Shown: piece after piece, positions 44,685-53,434 of the stretch
How the letters are laid out: every line of letters begins with the position of its first letter
How positions within the stretch are numbered: the first letter of the stretch is position 1
Assembly: GCA_963851025.1 (NCBI GenBank)
Contig: CAWKOA010000006.1
Location: forward strand, 372,001 to 436,000
Length of the DNA stretch: 64,000 nt
Direction: 5' to 3'
Source of the DNA: RYN-230 sp963851025
Lineage (GTDB): Bacteria > Actinomycetota > Actinomycetes > Streptosporangiales > Streptosporangiaceae
Translations under genes and position numbers: made by a program
Notes under the pieces: model-generated
What the model was told of the DNA's origin: nothing
What the model saw: the letters and a program-made list of their open reading frames with translations, nothing else
Database searches by the model: none

Positions 44685-45833
44685 CTAGAACGGCCGCTTC
44701 TGGCCGGCCAGGGCCGGGACGGTGCTGGGCAGCTTGAACAGGTCGATGGCGTTGCGGAACATGATCTTCTCGCGCATCGGCGCGGGAAGGTGCTTGGCCA
44801 CCCACTGCGGGTCGTCGAACGTCCAGTGCGGGTAGTCGGAGGAGAACAGCAGGATCTTGTCCGCCTCCATCCAGTCCAGGGCCTGGGTCAGCTCCAGCTT
44901 GTTCTCCGGGTAGTCCAGCGGCTGGGTGGTGAACCAGATGTTGTCCTTCACGTAGTCCGAAGGCTTGCGCTTGAGCCCGTTCTCCGGCCCGCGCACCGCG
45001 TACATGTGGTCCATCCGCCACATCAGCGGCAGGATCCAGTTGAAGGCGTGCTCGATCAGCACGATCTGCAGCGTCGGGAACCGGTCGAAGACCCCGTCGA
45101 AGATCAGGCTCATGACCTGGTTCACGGCCAGCATCGAGTACGTCACCATCAGATCGTGGTTGTACGTCATGAACCCGACGGGTGACATGGGCAGCTCGTT
45201 GTGCTGGCCGCGGCCGAGGTGGCAGGCGACCGGGATGTCATGGCGGGTGGCGGCGGCCCAGATCGGGTCGTAGCGGGGATGACCCCAGGGCGGCCGCGGC
45301 TCGGCGTTGATCAGCACCTGGGACATGAGCGGGTGCCCGGCCCAGTGCTCGATCTCCCGGGCGGCGTCCTCGGCGCCGCCGAGGGCCACGCATATCGACC
45401 CGCGGTACCGCTGGTGCCAGTTGTTCTCGGAGTCCAGCCAGCAGGCGTCCTGCCACCGGTTGGTGGCCACCGCCATGGCGTGATCTTCCTCGTCGGTCTG
45501 GCCGTGGCCGTTCAGCGGCCCCAGGATGGCGATGTCCGAGCCCGCGTCCATGATGAGCTGGCGGAAGGTGAGGGCGGGGTCCGAGCCGGCGAAGTTGCCG
45601 TCCTCGGGGAACGTGTCCGTCCGCATGGCGAAGGCGTGGTGGTAGTCCGGCGCGTCGTAGTAGATCGAGTCGCCCGCTCCCTGCGCCCGCTTCGCGAACA
45701 GGTCGCGGTAGGGAGCGGGGATGAACTCGGCGAGCTCGCCGCGCTTAGGCACGTTGTGCACGTCGCTGTCAACGATGCGGACCGGCACCACTTCCGTGCC
45801 GAGCCGGTGTTCCTGCTGGATTTCGACGGTCAT
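44685..45833 (-). CDS. amidohydrolase-2 family protein A1
   Basis: 382 residues from ATG 45831-45833 (AAAGG upstream). Metal-dependent TIM-barrel enzyme of the amidohydrolase-2 (ACMSD-like decarboxylase/hydrolase) family: strand-1 motif VDSDVHN (DxH), VACHLGRG (His), IVLIEHAFNWI (Glu-His) and LLFSSDYPHWTFDD (catalytic Asp). All expected metal-site residues are present. Members decarboxylate or hydrolyse ring-derived acids. A close paralogue (A2) lies at 56.3-57.5 kb. It is third in a C1-B1-A1 operon, followed by the truncated alcohol dehydrogenase. Substrate unknown. Confidence 0.88.
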   Translation of the reverse strand: MTVEIQQEHRLGTEVVPVRIVDSDVHNVPKRGELAEFIPAPYRDLFAKRAQGAGDSIYYDAPDYHHAFAMRTDTFPEDGNFAGSDPALTFRQLIMDAGSDIAILGPLNGHGQTDEEDHAMAVATNRWQDACWLDSENNWHQRYRGSICVALGGAEDAAREIEHWAGHPLMSQVLINAEPRPPWGHPRYDPIWAAATRHDIPVACHLGRGQHNELPMSPVGFMTYNHDLMVTYSMLAVNQVMSLIFDGVFDRFPTLQIVLIEHAFNWILPLMWRMDHMYAVRGPENGLKRKPSDYVKDNIWFTTQPLDYPENKLELTQALDWMEADKILLFSSDYPHWTFDDPQWVAKHLPAPMREKIMFRNAIDLFKLPSTVPALAGQKRPF

Positions 45834-45871
45834 GTGGATGCCTTTCGTTCCTGACAGACGTGGGTGGCCTG

Positions 45872-46951
45872 TTACGCGGTCGCCGGGGCGGCCGCGTGGA
45901 GTCCGTAGAGGGTCGCCGCGGTGCCGCCCAGCACCCTGGCCCGCTGGGCGGCGGACCAGGCGGCCGGCAGGTCCCCCGGGCTGACCAGCTGCCAGTCGGG
46001 GTAGCTGGAGCCGAACAGGAGCATGTCTTCCTTGCCCGTCATCTGGAGCCACTCCCCGGCGTAGGGGGCGTCTCCCGGGCCGTCCATCCGGCTGTGCACG
46101 AAATACACGTGATCGGGCAGGTAGGAGCTGGGCATGTCCGGAGCCCACGGGGTCTGCTCCAGATGAGGCCGGCCGAAGGTGTCCATCCGCCAGATGAACG
46201 GGGTGAGCATGTCGGCGGCGCCGTCCGCCCACACCACCTTGAGGTCACCGAACTCCTCGAACACCCCCTCGGCGATCATGTTGAGCAGGTGCCAGACGTA
46301 GGTCATCGGCTGGAAGCCGGCGTGATGGGAGTAGGTCCGGGTGATCCCGGAGGGGGTCGGCGGATGGGTGATGCCCACGCCCATCTCGATGTGGATGGCC
46401 ACGGGCAGCCCCGCGTCGCAGGCGGCCCGCCACAGCGGCTTGTAGAACGGGCGGCCGTAGGGCTCCTGGGTCTGCATGGGCAGGCCGATCTGGACCACGC
46501 GCGGGTGATCCTGCCAGCGCTGGATCTCCGCGACGGCGCCCTCGACGTCGTTCGGGTTGACCCGGATGGTGCCGCGGAACCGCGCGCCGTACCGCTCGTG
46601 CTCCAGCCAGCGCTCGACCATCATCTGGTTGGTGGCGGCCAGGATGGCCGACCCCAGGTGCCAGTCGGGCAGGATGGCCGCGGTGGACATCGGGTGCAGC
46701 ACCGCGTAGTCGAACCCGCGCTCGTCGAAGATCGCCCGCCCGGTCTGCTCCGGGTCGGAGCCGGGGTGCGAGCCGTCGGGCCCCGCGGTTCCCTCGGCGT
46801 AGCGCGGCCCGGGCGGGGCGAACCAGGCCACGTCGGGCTCGGAGTAACCGCGGCTGCGGAACGGCTCGTTGAGATGGTCCCGCAGATCGCGATCGGACCG
46901 GAAGAAGACATGGACGCTGGCGTCGATCAGCGGCGCATCCGGCGGGCTCAC
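45872..46951 (-). CDS. amidohydrolase-2 family protein B1, degenerate metal site
   Basis: 359 residues from GTG 46949-46951, chosen because GGGAG is ~7 nt upstream and the C1 stop is one base before it. Same fold as A1, but the strand-1 motif is IDASVHVFF (SxH), the EHAF motif is replaced by VVWADGAADML, and the catalytic Asp in SSDYPHW is Ser (LLFGSSYPDW). VAIHIEMG keeps one His. So three of the metal/catalytic positions of A are lost. It is probably a non-catalytic or differently acting partner of A1. Its paralogue B2 shows the same replacements. Confidence 0.85.
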   Translation of the reverse strand: MSPPDAPLIDASVHVFFRSDRDLRDHLNEPFRSRGYSEPDVAWFAPPGPRYAEGTAGPDGSHPGSDPEQTGRAIFDERGFDYAVLHPMSTAAILPDWHLGSAILAATNQMMVERWLEHERYGARFRGTIRVNPNDVEGAVAEIQRWQDHPRVVQIGLPMQTQEPYGRPFYKPLWRAACDAGLPVAIHIEMGVGITHPPTPSGITRTYSHHAGFQPMTYVWHLLNMIAEGVFEEFGDLKVVWADGAADMLTPFIWRMDTFGRPHLEQTPWAPDMPSSYLPDHVYFVHSRMDGPGDAPYAGEWLQMTGKEDMLLFGSSYPDWQLVSPGDLPAAWSAAQRARVLGGTAATLYGLHAAAPATA

Positions 46952-46952
46952 G

Positions 46953-47864
46953 TCACTCTCCCGCAAAGGTCGCCACCCCGGCCGCCTTGCCCGCCATGAA
47001 GTCGAGCAGCGCGGGGGCCGCGTGGACCCAGGGGTCGAAGAGGGCGCCCGTCCCGGCCGCCGTGTTCCTGGCCGCCTGCTCCCAGGCGTCCTCGGGCCAC
47101 GGCGGCTCGATCAGCCGGGCTCCCTTGATCAGGCTGTACACCTCCAGCGACGTGCGCTTGGGGTGGTCGTAGTCCCCCACGCCGCCCCGGACGATCAGGG
47201 TTGGCACGCTGATCGACTGGAGCTCGGAGTCCGCAACCCCGGGGAGCGGCTCGGTGGGCTTGGGCACGAACGCCTCCATCCAGCGGTTCATCACCCGCTC
47301 GAACTCCTCGGCGCCGATCGCCCGTAGCCGGGCCTCGTTCCGCGGGTTGACGGCCACCAGGTCGGACCAGCTGCCCGCCGGCCCGCCCATCTTGATCACG
47401 CCGTCGATGCCCTGGGACCGGACCGCGCGCAGCTCGTTCAGGTTGTAGACGCCGGCCAGGGACAGCTGGCTGTAGACGCCGCCCACGATGTGCCACACGG
47501 CCAGCTTGCTGACCAGCTCGGGGTACATGAGCGCGAGGACGATCGAGTCCCGCGCCCCGCCGGAGCCGCCCGCCGACACCACCTGGTCGATGCCCAGCGT
47601 CTTGAGCAGGGTGCCCATGGTCTCGGCGCGCATGTGCGACTCGGACTTGCCGTAGAGCTGGATGTCGGAGCGGCCGCAGTTGGGCCGGTCCCACAGCAGG
47701 ACGCGCTTGCCGCCGTCCGCCAGGGCGTAGGCCAGCTCGTGCACGCCGCCGTAGTCCTTGCTGAACCGGCCCCCGGGGGTGAGGACCACGACCTCGCCGT
47801 CGTCCGGGCCCACGAACTCGTAGACGACGATCCCGCCGTTGATCTCGATCTCAGCCTCAGCCAT
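46953..47864 (-). CDS. alpha/beta hydrolase C1
   Basis: 303 residues from ATG 47862-47864 (GAGAGG upstream). Alpha/beta hydrolase fold: VVVLTPGGRFSKDYGG, VLLWDRPNCGRSD, nucleophile elbow SAGGSGGARDS (Ser in GxSxG), acidic residue around LIVRGGVGDYDHPKRTS, and DPWVHAAP near the end. The LWDRPNCG(R/A)SD motif is shared with C-C bond hydrolases and related esterases of catabolic gene clusters. First gene of the C1-B1-A1 operon. A clear paralogue (C2) lies at 53.4-54.3 kb. Confidence 0.87.
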   Translation of the reverse strand: MAEAEIEINGGIVVYEFVGPDDGEVVVLTPGGRFSKDYGGVHELAYALADGGKRVLLWDRPNCGRSDIQLYGKSESHMRAETMGTLLKTLGIDQVVSAGGSGGARDSIVLALMYPELVSKLAVWHIVGGVYSQLSLAGVYNLNELRAVRSQGIDGVIKMGGPAGSWSDLVAVNPRNEARLRAIGAEEFERVMNRWMEAFVPKPTEPLPGVADSELQSISVPTLIVRGGVGDYDHPKRTSLEVYSLIKGARLIEPPWPEDAWEQAARNTAAGTGALFDPWVHAAPALLDFMAGKAAGVATFAGE

Positions 47865-48019
47865 TGTCGCCTCTCGTGTCACTAGATCAAATCTTTGCTC
47901 TGCACTGAACTGACTGACCGCGACGTGCTCATAGCCCGGATCCGGCCGCTCTTACCGGCCTTAGCTGGCACGTTACACATCCGCCCGGAGGCCCGTAAAG
48001 GGCTAGCGGAACAGAAATT

Positions 48020-48033
48020 TGGTTCGCAAACCA
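48020..48033. promoter_or_regulatory. palindrome upstream of tandem-TetR gene 1
   Basis: tggttcgcaaacca is a 5-bp-arm inverted repeat around cgca, in the region between the divergent C1 operon and the tandem-TetR gene, ~55 bp before the latter. Candidate operator; the rest of 47865-48088 holds no gene I can see. Confidence 0.4.
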
Positions 48034-48088
48034 GGATTTCACCCCCTGACTGGCCCGCCCGGGCGGCGGTCCGCGTCATACTCTGGCT

Positions 48089-49490
48089 ATGGCACCTTCC
48101 GCCCGGGCCGCGGCGCAGAACCCGTCCGCACAGAACCCGCCGGCCCGGAAACCCCAGGCGCAGAATCAGCCAGCCCGTACCCCGCCAGCCCAGCGCCCGC
48201 CCGCACCGCACCCGGCGCCCCCGAGTGCCCGGACGGACGACGTCCGCCGGACCGCCGCCCGCCTCTTCGAGCAGTCGGGGTACTCGGCCACGACCATGAG
48301 CGACATCGCCGAGGCGCTCGGCATCCTGCCGGGCAGCCTCTATCACCACTTCACCTCGAAGGAAGAGATCGCCGTCGATCTGCTCTCCTCCTACAGCCGG
48401 GCGCTCACCGAGCTGGGAACGGCCGCGGCCCGCCGCACCGAGCCCGAGCCGCCCGAGCCGGAGAGCCTGATCCGGCAGCTGGCCGCGGACGTGGCCACGC
48501 TGGCCTTCCGGCACGCGGCCGCCGTCCGGCTGAGCGCCTACGAGGCCCCCAGCGTGTTGAACGGAGCGGTTCACGGCCGCGATCGCGTTCCGGTCGGCGG
48601 CGCTGGACCGGGCCTGGCGGACCGCGGTGCAGTCGCTGGCCAGCGGCGGCACCCACCCCGCCGCCGACCTGGGCCTGCTGCGCTTCACCCTGCAGCAGGT
48701 GACCTCCCGCGCCCCGCTGTATTACCCCGCGGGCACCCGCGGGGACGAGATCGCGGCGCACCTGTGCGACATCCTGCTGCACGGCCTGCTGGCCGGCGCC
48801 CCGGACTTCGGCGACCTGGACCGCTCCGCCCCGCACCAGGCCGCCCTGGACGCCATCGCCCAGTGGGGACCGCCCGGCCAGCCCGCCGGGACCAGGGGCA
48901 CGGGGGCCGGCGCCAGCGCGGACGGGGCCACCGGCGACATCCTGGCCGCCGCGCGGAGCGAGTTTGCCCGCCGGGGCTACGAGGCGACGACGATCCGTGA
49001 CATCGCCCGGGCCGCGGGCGTGGGCATGGCCACGCTGTACCGCCGGGTCGAGTCGAAGGAATCGCTGCTGCGGACGATCATCGACGTGTACGCGGACTGC
49101 CTGGACCAGGCCTTCAGCGCGGTCATGTCGGCGGGGGCCGGCGCGCCGGAACGCCTGTACGCGCTGACCCGGGTCTTCGGGCATGCGAGCCGTCATTTCC
49201 GCGAGGAATCCCAGATCGTCTCCTTCGGGTGGTTCGGCCGCGAGGCCGCGTCGAGCCCGGTCCACGGCTACTTCATCGCCACCCAGCGGCGGTTCGACGC
49301 CATGGCCGCGCTGCTGCGCCGCGGCGCGCAGGACGGCACCGTGCGGCCGGTCGCCGGGCCCGATGAGCTGGCCGTGCACTTCCGCTCGGTCCTGTGGCTG
49401 CGGTTTCACGAGCACGCCCGCACCAGCGAGGCCCGGGCCTTCGCGTTCCTGCGGCAAAGCCTGCTCCAGGGGGCCATGGGCCGGCCGTGA
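48089..49490 (+). pseudogene. tandem double-TetR regulator 1 (one frameshift)
   Basis: About 467 residues when repaired, twice the usual TetR length. A Pro/Ala/Gln-rich lead (~45 aa) precedes a first TetR HTH (RRTAARLFEQSGYSATTMSDIAEALGILPGSLYHHF) and its ligand domain; a Gly/Ala linker leads to a second HTH (ILAAARSEFARRGYEATTIRDIARAAGVGMATLYRRV) and second ligand domain. A shift near 48570 breaks the first ligand domain (FTAAIAFRSAALDRAW continues in the next frame). The second half is intact. Divergent from the C1-B1-A1 operon and so likely its regulator. Paralogous to the gene at 58.8-60.0 kb. Confidence 0.83.
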
Positions 49491-49569
49491 GCCCCGGCGC
49501 CCCTGCTTTTCCCTAACGGCCAGTCCGGCCACCCCCCTGCCGCCGGGCGCGGGACCGGCCGGGCCCGGG

Positions 49570-51072
49570 TCACGACGCCGTGGGGAAGCTGTAGCTGGCC
49601 GCGTGCCGGGTGCTGCCGTGCCAGCGCTGGGTGACGGCCTTGGCCCGGGTGTAGAACCGGATGCCCTCGGCGCCGTGCACGTGATGGTCGCCGAACAATG
49701 AGTCCTTCCAGCCGCCGAACGAGTAGTACGCCATGGGCGTGGGGATGGGCACGTTGACGCCGATCATCCCGACGTGCACGCCGCGCTGGAACCGGCGGGC
49801 CGCGTCACCGCTCTCGGTGAAGATGGCCGTGCCGTTGCCGTACGGGTTGGCGTTGATCAGGGCGATGGCCTCGTCCAGGGTGCCCGCCCGGACCACGATG
49901 AGCACCGGGCCGAACAGTTCCTCGGTGTACACGCCCGCCGCCGGGCCGGCGTGGTCGATCAGGGTCGGCCCCAGGAAGAAGCCCTCCCCGCCGCCGGGCA
50001 CCGTGAGGTCGCGGCCGTCCACGACCACGGTCGCGCCGTCCTGCGGCGCGGTCGCGATGAACCCGGCGATCCGGCTGCGCGCGGCCCCGGTCACCAGCGG
50101 CCCCATCTCCGAGTCCGGGTCGCGGCCCGGCCCGACCCGGACCTCGCGCGCCTTGCGGGCCAGCAGGTCCACCAGCGGGTCGGCGATCTCGCCGACGGCC
50201 ACGGCCACGGATATCGCCATGCACCGCTCCCCCGCGGACCCGTAGGCCGCGGCGACCAGGTGATTGGCCGCGTTGTCCAGGTCGGCGTCGGGCAGGATCA
50301 CCGCGTGGTTCTTGGCCCCGCCGAGCGCCTGGACTCTCTTCCCGGCCTGCGAGGCGTGCTCGTGCACGTACCGCGCGACCGGCGTGGAGCCGACGAACGA
50401 CACGGCGGCGATCCCGTCGTGGCGCAGGATCGCGTCCACGGCCACCTTGTCGCCCTGCACCACGTTGAACACGCCGTCGGGCAGCCCGGCGCGCTGCCAC
50501 AGCTCGGCCAGGATCAGCGACGCGGAGGGGTCACGCTCGCTGGGCTTGAGGATGAACGCGTTCCCGGCCGCGATCGCGATCGGATGCATCCACAGCGGGA
50601 CCATGGCCGGGAAGTTGAACGGCGTGATCCCGGCCACCACCCCGAGCGGCTCCCGGAACGAGAACGCGTCGACCCCGGCCGAGACCTGGTCGGAGAACTC
50701 GCCCTTGATCAGGTGCGGCACTCCGCAGGCGAACTCGGCCACCTCCAGGCCGCGCTGGACCTCGCCGTGGGCATCGGAGAGCACCTTGCCGTGCTCGTCG
50801 GTGATGACCTCGGCCAGCCGCCCCGCCTCGTCCGCCAGCAGTTCCCGGAACCGGAACAGCACCTTGCTGCGCGCGGACAGGGACGCCTGGGACCAGGACG
50901 CGAACGCCTCCGCCGCGGTGCGCACGGCGTCGTCCACGTCCGCGGATTCGGCCAGCACCACCTGGCGGGCCACGATCCCGGTCGCGGGGTTGAACACCGG
51001 CGCGGTGCGCGAGCCGGAGCCCGCCACCGCCTTGCCGCCGATCCAGTGCGGGATAGCCCCGTTATCCGTCAT
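49570..51072 (-). CDS. mmsA: CoA-acylating (methyl)malonate-semialdehyde dehydrogenase
   Basis: 500 residues, MmsA/IolA family. N-terminal IPHWIGGKAV, GVVAGITPFNFPAMVPLWM, KPSERDPSASLILAEL, FVGSTPVARYV, ALGGAKNHAVILPDAD, catalytic Cys in YGSAGERCMA, and FFLGPTLIDH. Converts (methyl)malonate semialdehyde plus CoA and NAD to propionyl- or acetyl-CoA with CO2 release. ATG 51070-51072 overlaps the preceding gene by 11 bp. As the last gene of the ten-gene operon it points to a pathway that releases a C3-C4 semialdehyde. Confidence 0.93.
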   Translation of the reverse strand: MTDNGAIPHWIGGKAVAGSGSRTAPVFNPATGIVARQVVLAESADVDDAVRTAAEAFASWSQASLSARSKVLFRFRELLADEAGRLAEVITDEHGKVLSDAHGEVQRGLEVAEFACGVPHLIKGEFSDQVSAGVDAFSFREPLGVVAGITPFNFPAMVPLWMHPIAIAAGNAFILKPSERDPSASLILAELWQRAGLPDGVFNVVQGDKVAVDAILRHDGIAAVSFVGSTPVARYVHEHASQAGKRVQALGGAKNHAVILPDADLDNAANHLVAAAYGSAGERCMAISVAVAVGEIADPLVDLLARKAREVRVGPGRDPDSEMGPLVTGAARSRIAGFIATAPQDGATVVVDGRDLTVPGGGEGFFLGPTLIDHAGPAAGVYTEELFGPVLIVVRAGTLDEAIALINANPYGNGTAIFTESGDAARRFQRGVHVGMIGVNVPIPTPMAYYSFGGWKDSLFGDHHVHGAEGIRFYTRAKAVTQRWHGSTRHAASYSFPTAS

Positions 51073-51418
51073 GGCCTGCCTTCACCTGGACCGCCCGGTA
51101 CCAGTGGGCCGCGGGCGGATTGTCGGTCACGTTCATCGCGGTCGTCATGTCCATCCGCCCGGCGGCGGCGCCGTCCGCCAGCGCCGCCGCGGCGGCCGGG
51201 ATGTCGTCCGTGTCCAGCTCGTATACCGCCAGATAACGGTCTGATCGTCCCGGTGACTCCGGGTCGACCAGCTCGTAGCGGGAGACGGCCGTGATCGAGG
51301 GGACGGCGGCCCGGATCTGCGGAATGTGCGTGTGCTCGTACCAGTCCTCGAACTCGCCGGCCTGCTCGGGCGAGGCCGGGCTGGACCACGCGAGCATCAG
51401 GGCCCTGGCCACCGTCAC
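51062..51418 (-). CDS. small EthD-like dimeric alpha/beta-barrel protein
   Basis: 118 residues from GTG 51416-51418, overlapping the ferredoxin stop as GTGA. It starts MTVARALMLAWSSP and contains EFEDWYEHTHIPQI followed by SRYEL, the layout of EthD/DUF4286-type ferredoxin-like small proteins where the His-x-His helix follows strand 1. Family members often occur with oxidative degradation enzymes, but the function is unsettled. No signal peptide. Part of the ten-gene operon. Confidence 0.65.
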   Translation of the reverse strand: MTVARALMLAWSSPASPEQAGEFEDWYEHTHIPQIRAAVPSITAVSRYELVDPESPGRSDRYLAVYELDTDDIPAAAAALADGAAAGRMDMTTAMNVTDNPPAAHWYRAVQVKAGHDG

Positions 51419-51612
51419 GCCTGGCGCTCGATGATCGCGTCCACCGGGCAGTCCAGCAGCGCGCGGCGGACCGCGGGCTCCAGTTCGCCCGGCACGTCCG
51501 GGCTGGTGGCCAGCGACGCGTAGCCCCACTCGTCCAGCGAGAACACGGTGGGAGCGTGCTCGGCGCACTTGCCGAACCCGTCGCACATGGTCCTGTCGAG
51601 CTTGATCTTCAC
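51415..51612 (-). CDS. small 3Fe-4S/4Fe-4S ferredoxin
   Basis: 65 residues from GTG 51610-51612, overlapping the flavoprotein stop (GTGA) with GGAGG ahead. MKIKLDRTMCDGFGKCAEHAP has Cys-x5-Cys spacing with the central position non-Cys (typical of P450-type 3Fe-4S ferredoxins), and a distal LLDCPVDAI cysteine. It likely carries electrons from the neighbouring NuoF-like flavoprotein to an oxygenase or reductase not encoded nearby. Confidence 0.9.
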   Translation of the reverse strand: MKIKLDRTMCDGFGKCAEHAPTVFSLDEWGYASLATSPDVPGELEPAVRRALLDCPVDAIIERQA

Positions 51613-52889
51613 AGCACGGCCTCCTCGGTGGTGGCTAGGTCCGGGGTGATCGCATCCGGTGTGGCGGCGAACGGGACGGTGAGCGCGGCGAAGTCGGTGT
51701 CGGCGCACCGCGCGCACCGGTTCCTCAGGTGCGCGTCCACGTCCCCGGGGAACTCACGCAGCAGGGTGCGGGCGATGTTCACGGCGCCGTCGAGCGTGCC
51801 GCACGCGCCCCGGCCCGGCAGGCTCACGCACCAGCTGCGCAGCCGCTGGATCTCGGCGTCGCCCGCGAAGCCCTGGGCCACCGCGGCCGCCACGCCGGCC
51901 ATGGCCGCGGTGCCGTTGAAGCAGGACCCGCACTGCCCCGAGTTCTCCCGGGCGAAGTAGGCCAGCAGCTGCGCGGCCACGCCGGACGGGCAGTCGGCCG
52001 GCCCGAGCACGGTCACCGACCCGCAGCCCAGCCCGCTGCCCTCGGCGGCCAGCACGTCGTAGTCGAGCGGCAGCGCGTGCCCCCGCTCGTTCACCAGGCC
52101 CGCGAAGTAGCCGCCCATCAGGTACCCGCGGGGTGCGCCGCCCAGGCCGCCCAGGGTCTCGGCCACCTCGCCCAGCGTGATGCCGAACGGCACCTCGTAG
52201 AGCCCGGGCTGGCCGCACGCGCCGCCGAGGGTCATCAGGAACGTGCCGGGCTGGGGGTCCGCGCCGGTCGCGATGCCCGGCAGGTTGGCCAGGGTTTCCA
52301 CGTTCGAGACCAGGGTCGGCAGGCCGCGGACGCCTTCCTCGAACGGCCTCGGCGGCTTGTCCGACGGCTTGGCCGGGCGGCCGTTGATCGCGTTGACCGC
52401 GGCGGTTTCCTCGCCGGCCACGTAGCCCGGCTCCACCTCCCAGACCTGCACGCTGGCGGGCGGCCCGTCCAGCTCGGCGAGGGCGGCCCGCAGGCTGCGG
52501 GCGGCGGCCGGGTCGGACACGTACACGTAGACCGAGTCCGCCGCCGCGGCCGAGGCCGCGCGCAGCGCGCCGTCGATCACCAGGTGCGGGCGGGTGCGCA
52601 GCAGCCAGCGGTCCTTGACCGAGGCCGGCTCACCCTCCTCGCCGTTGGCCACGACCACGTGTTCCCCCGGCCGGCCGGCCACCGCGGCCAGCTTCACCCC
52701 GAGCGGGAACGCGGCGCCGCCCCGGCCGCGCAGTTCCGCCTCGGTGACCGCGGTCACGAGGTCCTGGCCTTCCAGCCCCGGCCGGTATCCGCCCCGCCGT
52801 TCATAGTCGGCGCGGCCTTCCCGGCCGGGGCCGTCAAGGACCAGCCGCGGGCGCGCGGCGGGATGCGCGCCAGTTATCAGTGCTGGCAT
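51609..52889 (-). CDS. NuoF-like NADH:ferredoxin flavoprotein
   Basis: 426 residues. Motifs of the 51-kDa NADH-binding subunit: AELRGRGGAAFPLGVK (FMN/NADH), VVANGEEGEPASVKDR, YVAGEETAAVNAINGR and the C-terminal 4Fe-4S site SGQCGSCFNG followed by RNRCARC. It lacks the rest of complex I around it, so it is a stand-alone NADH dehydrogenase feeding the ferredoxin encoded next. ATG 52887-52889 with GGAGG upstream. The redox chain NADH to flavoprotein to ferredoxin is inferred from gene order. Confidence 0.87.
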   Translation of the reverse strand: MPALITGAHPAARPRLVLDGPGREGRADYERRGGYRPGLEGQDLVTAVTEAELRGRGGAAFPLGVKLAAVAGRPGEHVVVANGEEGEPASVKDRWLLRTRPHLVIDGALRAASAAAADSVYVYVSDPAAARSLRAALAELDGPPASVQVWEVEPGYVAGEETAAVNAINGRPAKPSDKPPRPFEEGVRGLPTLVSNVETLANLPGIATGADPQPGTFLMTLGGACGQPGLYEVPFGITLGEVAETLGGLGGAPRGYLMGGYFAGLVNERGHALPLDYDVLAAEGSGLGCGSVTVLGPADCPSGVAAQLLAYFARENSGQCGSCFNGTAAMAGVAAAVAQGFAGDAEIQRLRSWCVSLPGRGACGTLDGAVNIARTLLREFPGDVDAHLRNRCARCADTDFAALTVPFAATPDAITPDLATTEEAVL

Positions 52890-52892
52890 GAA

Positions 52893-53432
52893 TCAGGTGC
52901 CTCCATTTCCAGGGACAGGCGCGCCGGCCTGCGGGGATCGCGCGCCGACGATGATGCGGACCTCGCAGTTGAGCGCCGCCTCCAGGGCGGTGAGCAGCCG
53001 GCTCTCCGCGACATGGGACGCGTCCTCGCGGGTGATGGTGAAGACCGCGACCTCCTCGTCCTCCTCCCAGAAGCGGTCGAGCTCGGCACTGATGCCGAAG
53101 GCACGCACCACGCCGAGCGCGTCCTCGTCCGTCCCGCGGCTCAGGAACGTCGCCGCCCCGGCCCGCGGGCCAGGTGCGCCCCGTGCCTCGGAACCCCGTG
53201 CCTCGGAACCCAGTGCCTCGGCGCACCTGGTCTCGGCCCAGGCGCGGAGCGCCATGGGATCGTCTCCCTCGACGAGCAGCTCGATCTCCCGGGCGTGCGG
53301 CGGCACCCGGCCGAAGTCCGGGGCCAGGACCTCGATCCCGTCCGTCCTCAGCATCCCGACGGCGCGCGATAGCCGTTCCTCCGGGAGATCGCCGGCCGGA
53401 TCCAGGTTGACCCTGATGACCGCTGTTCTCAT
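52893..53432 (-). CDS. unrecognised protein of the catabolic operon
   Basis: 179 residues from ATG 53430-53432, two bases after the C2 stop and three before the NuoF-like start region, so clearly in the operon. Begins MRTAVIRVNLDPAGDLPEERL, then RTDGIEVLAPDFGRVPPHAREIELLVEGDDP. A central Gly/Ser/Glu/Ala/Arg repeat (GSEAR twice) is encoded by 15-bp repeats. The second half (DRFWEEDEEVAVFTITREDASHVAESRLLTALEAAL) is probably helical. No family recognised. Could be an assembly factor or subunit for the flavoprotein. Confidence 0.72.
   Translation of the reverse strand: MRTAVIRVNLDPAGDLPEERLSRAVGMLRTDGIEVLAPDFGRVPPHAREIELLVEGDDPMALRAWAETRCAEALGSEARGSEARGAPGPRAGAATFLSRGTDEDALGVVRAFGISAELDRFWEEDEEVAVFTITREDASHVAESRLLTALEAALNCEVRIIVGARSPQAGAPVPGNGGT
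53179..53221. repeat. 15-bp in-frame tandem repeat
   Basis: ccccgtgcctcggaa at 53179-53193 and 53194-53208, and a partial third copy to 53221, giving the GSEAR duplication in the unrecognised protein. Confidence 0.85.
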
Positions 53433-53434
53433 GG

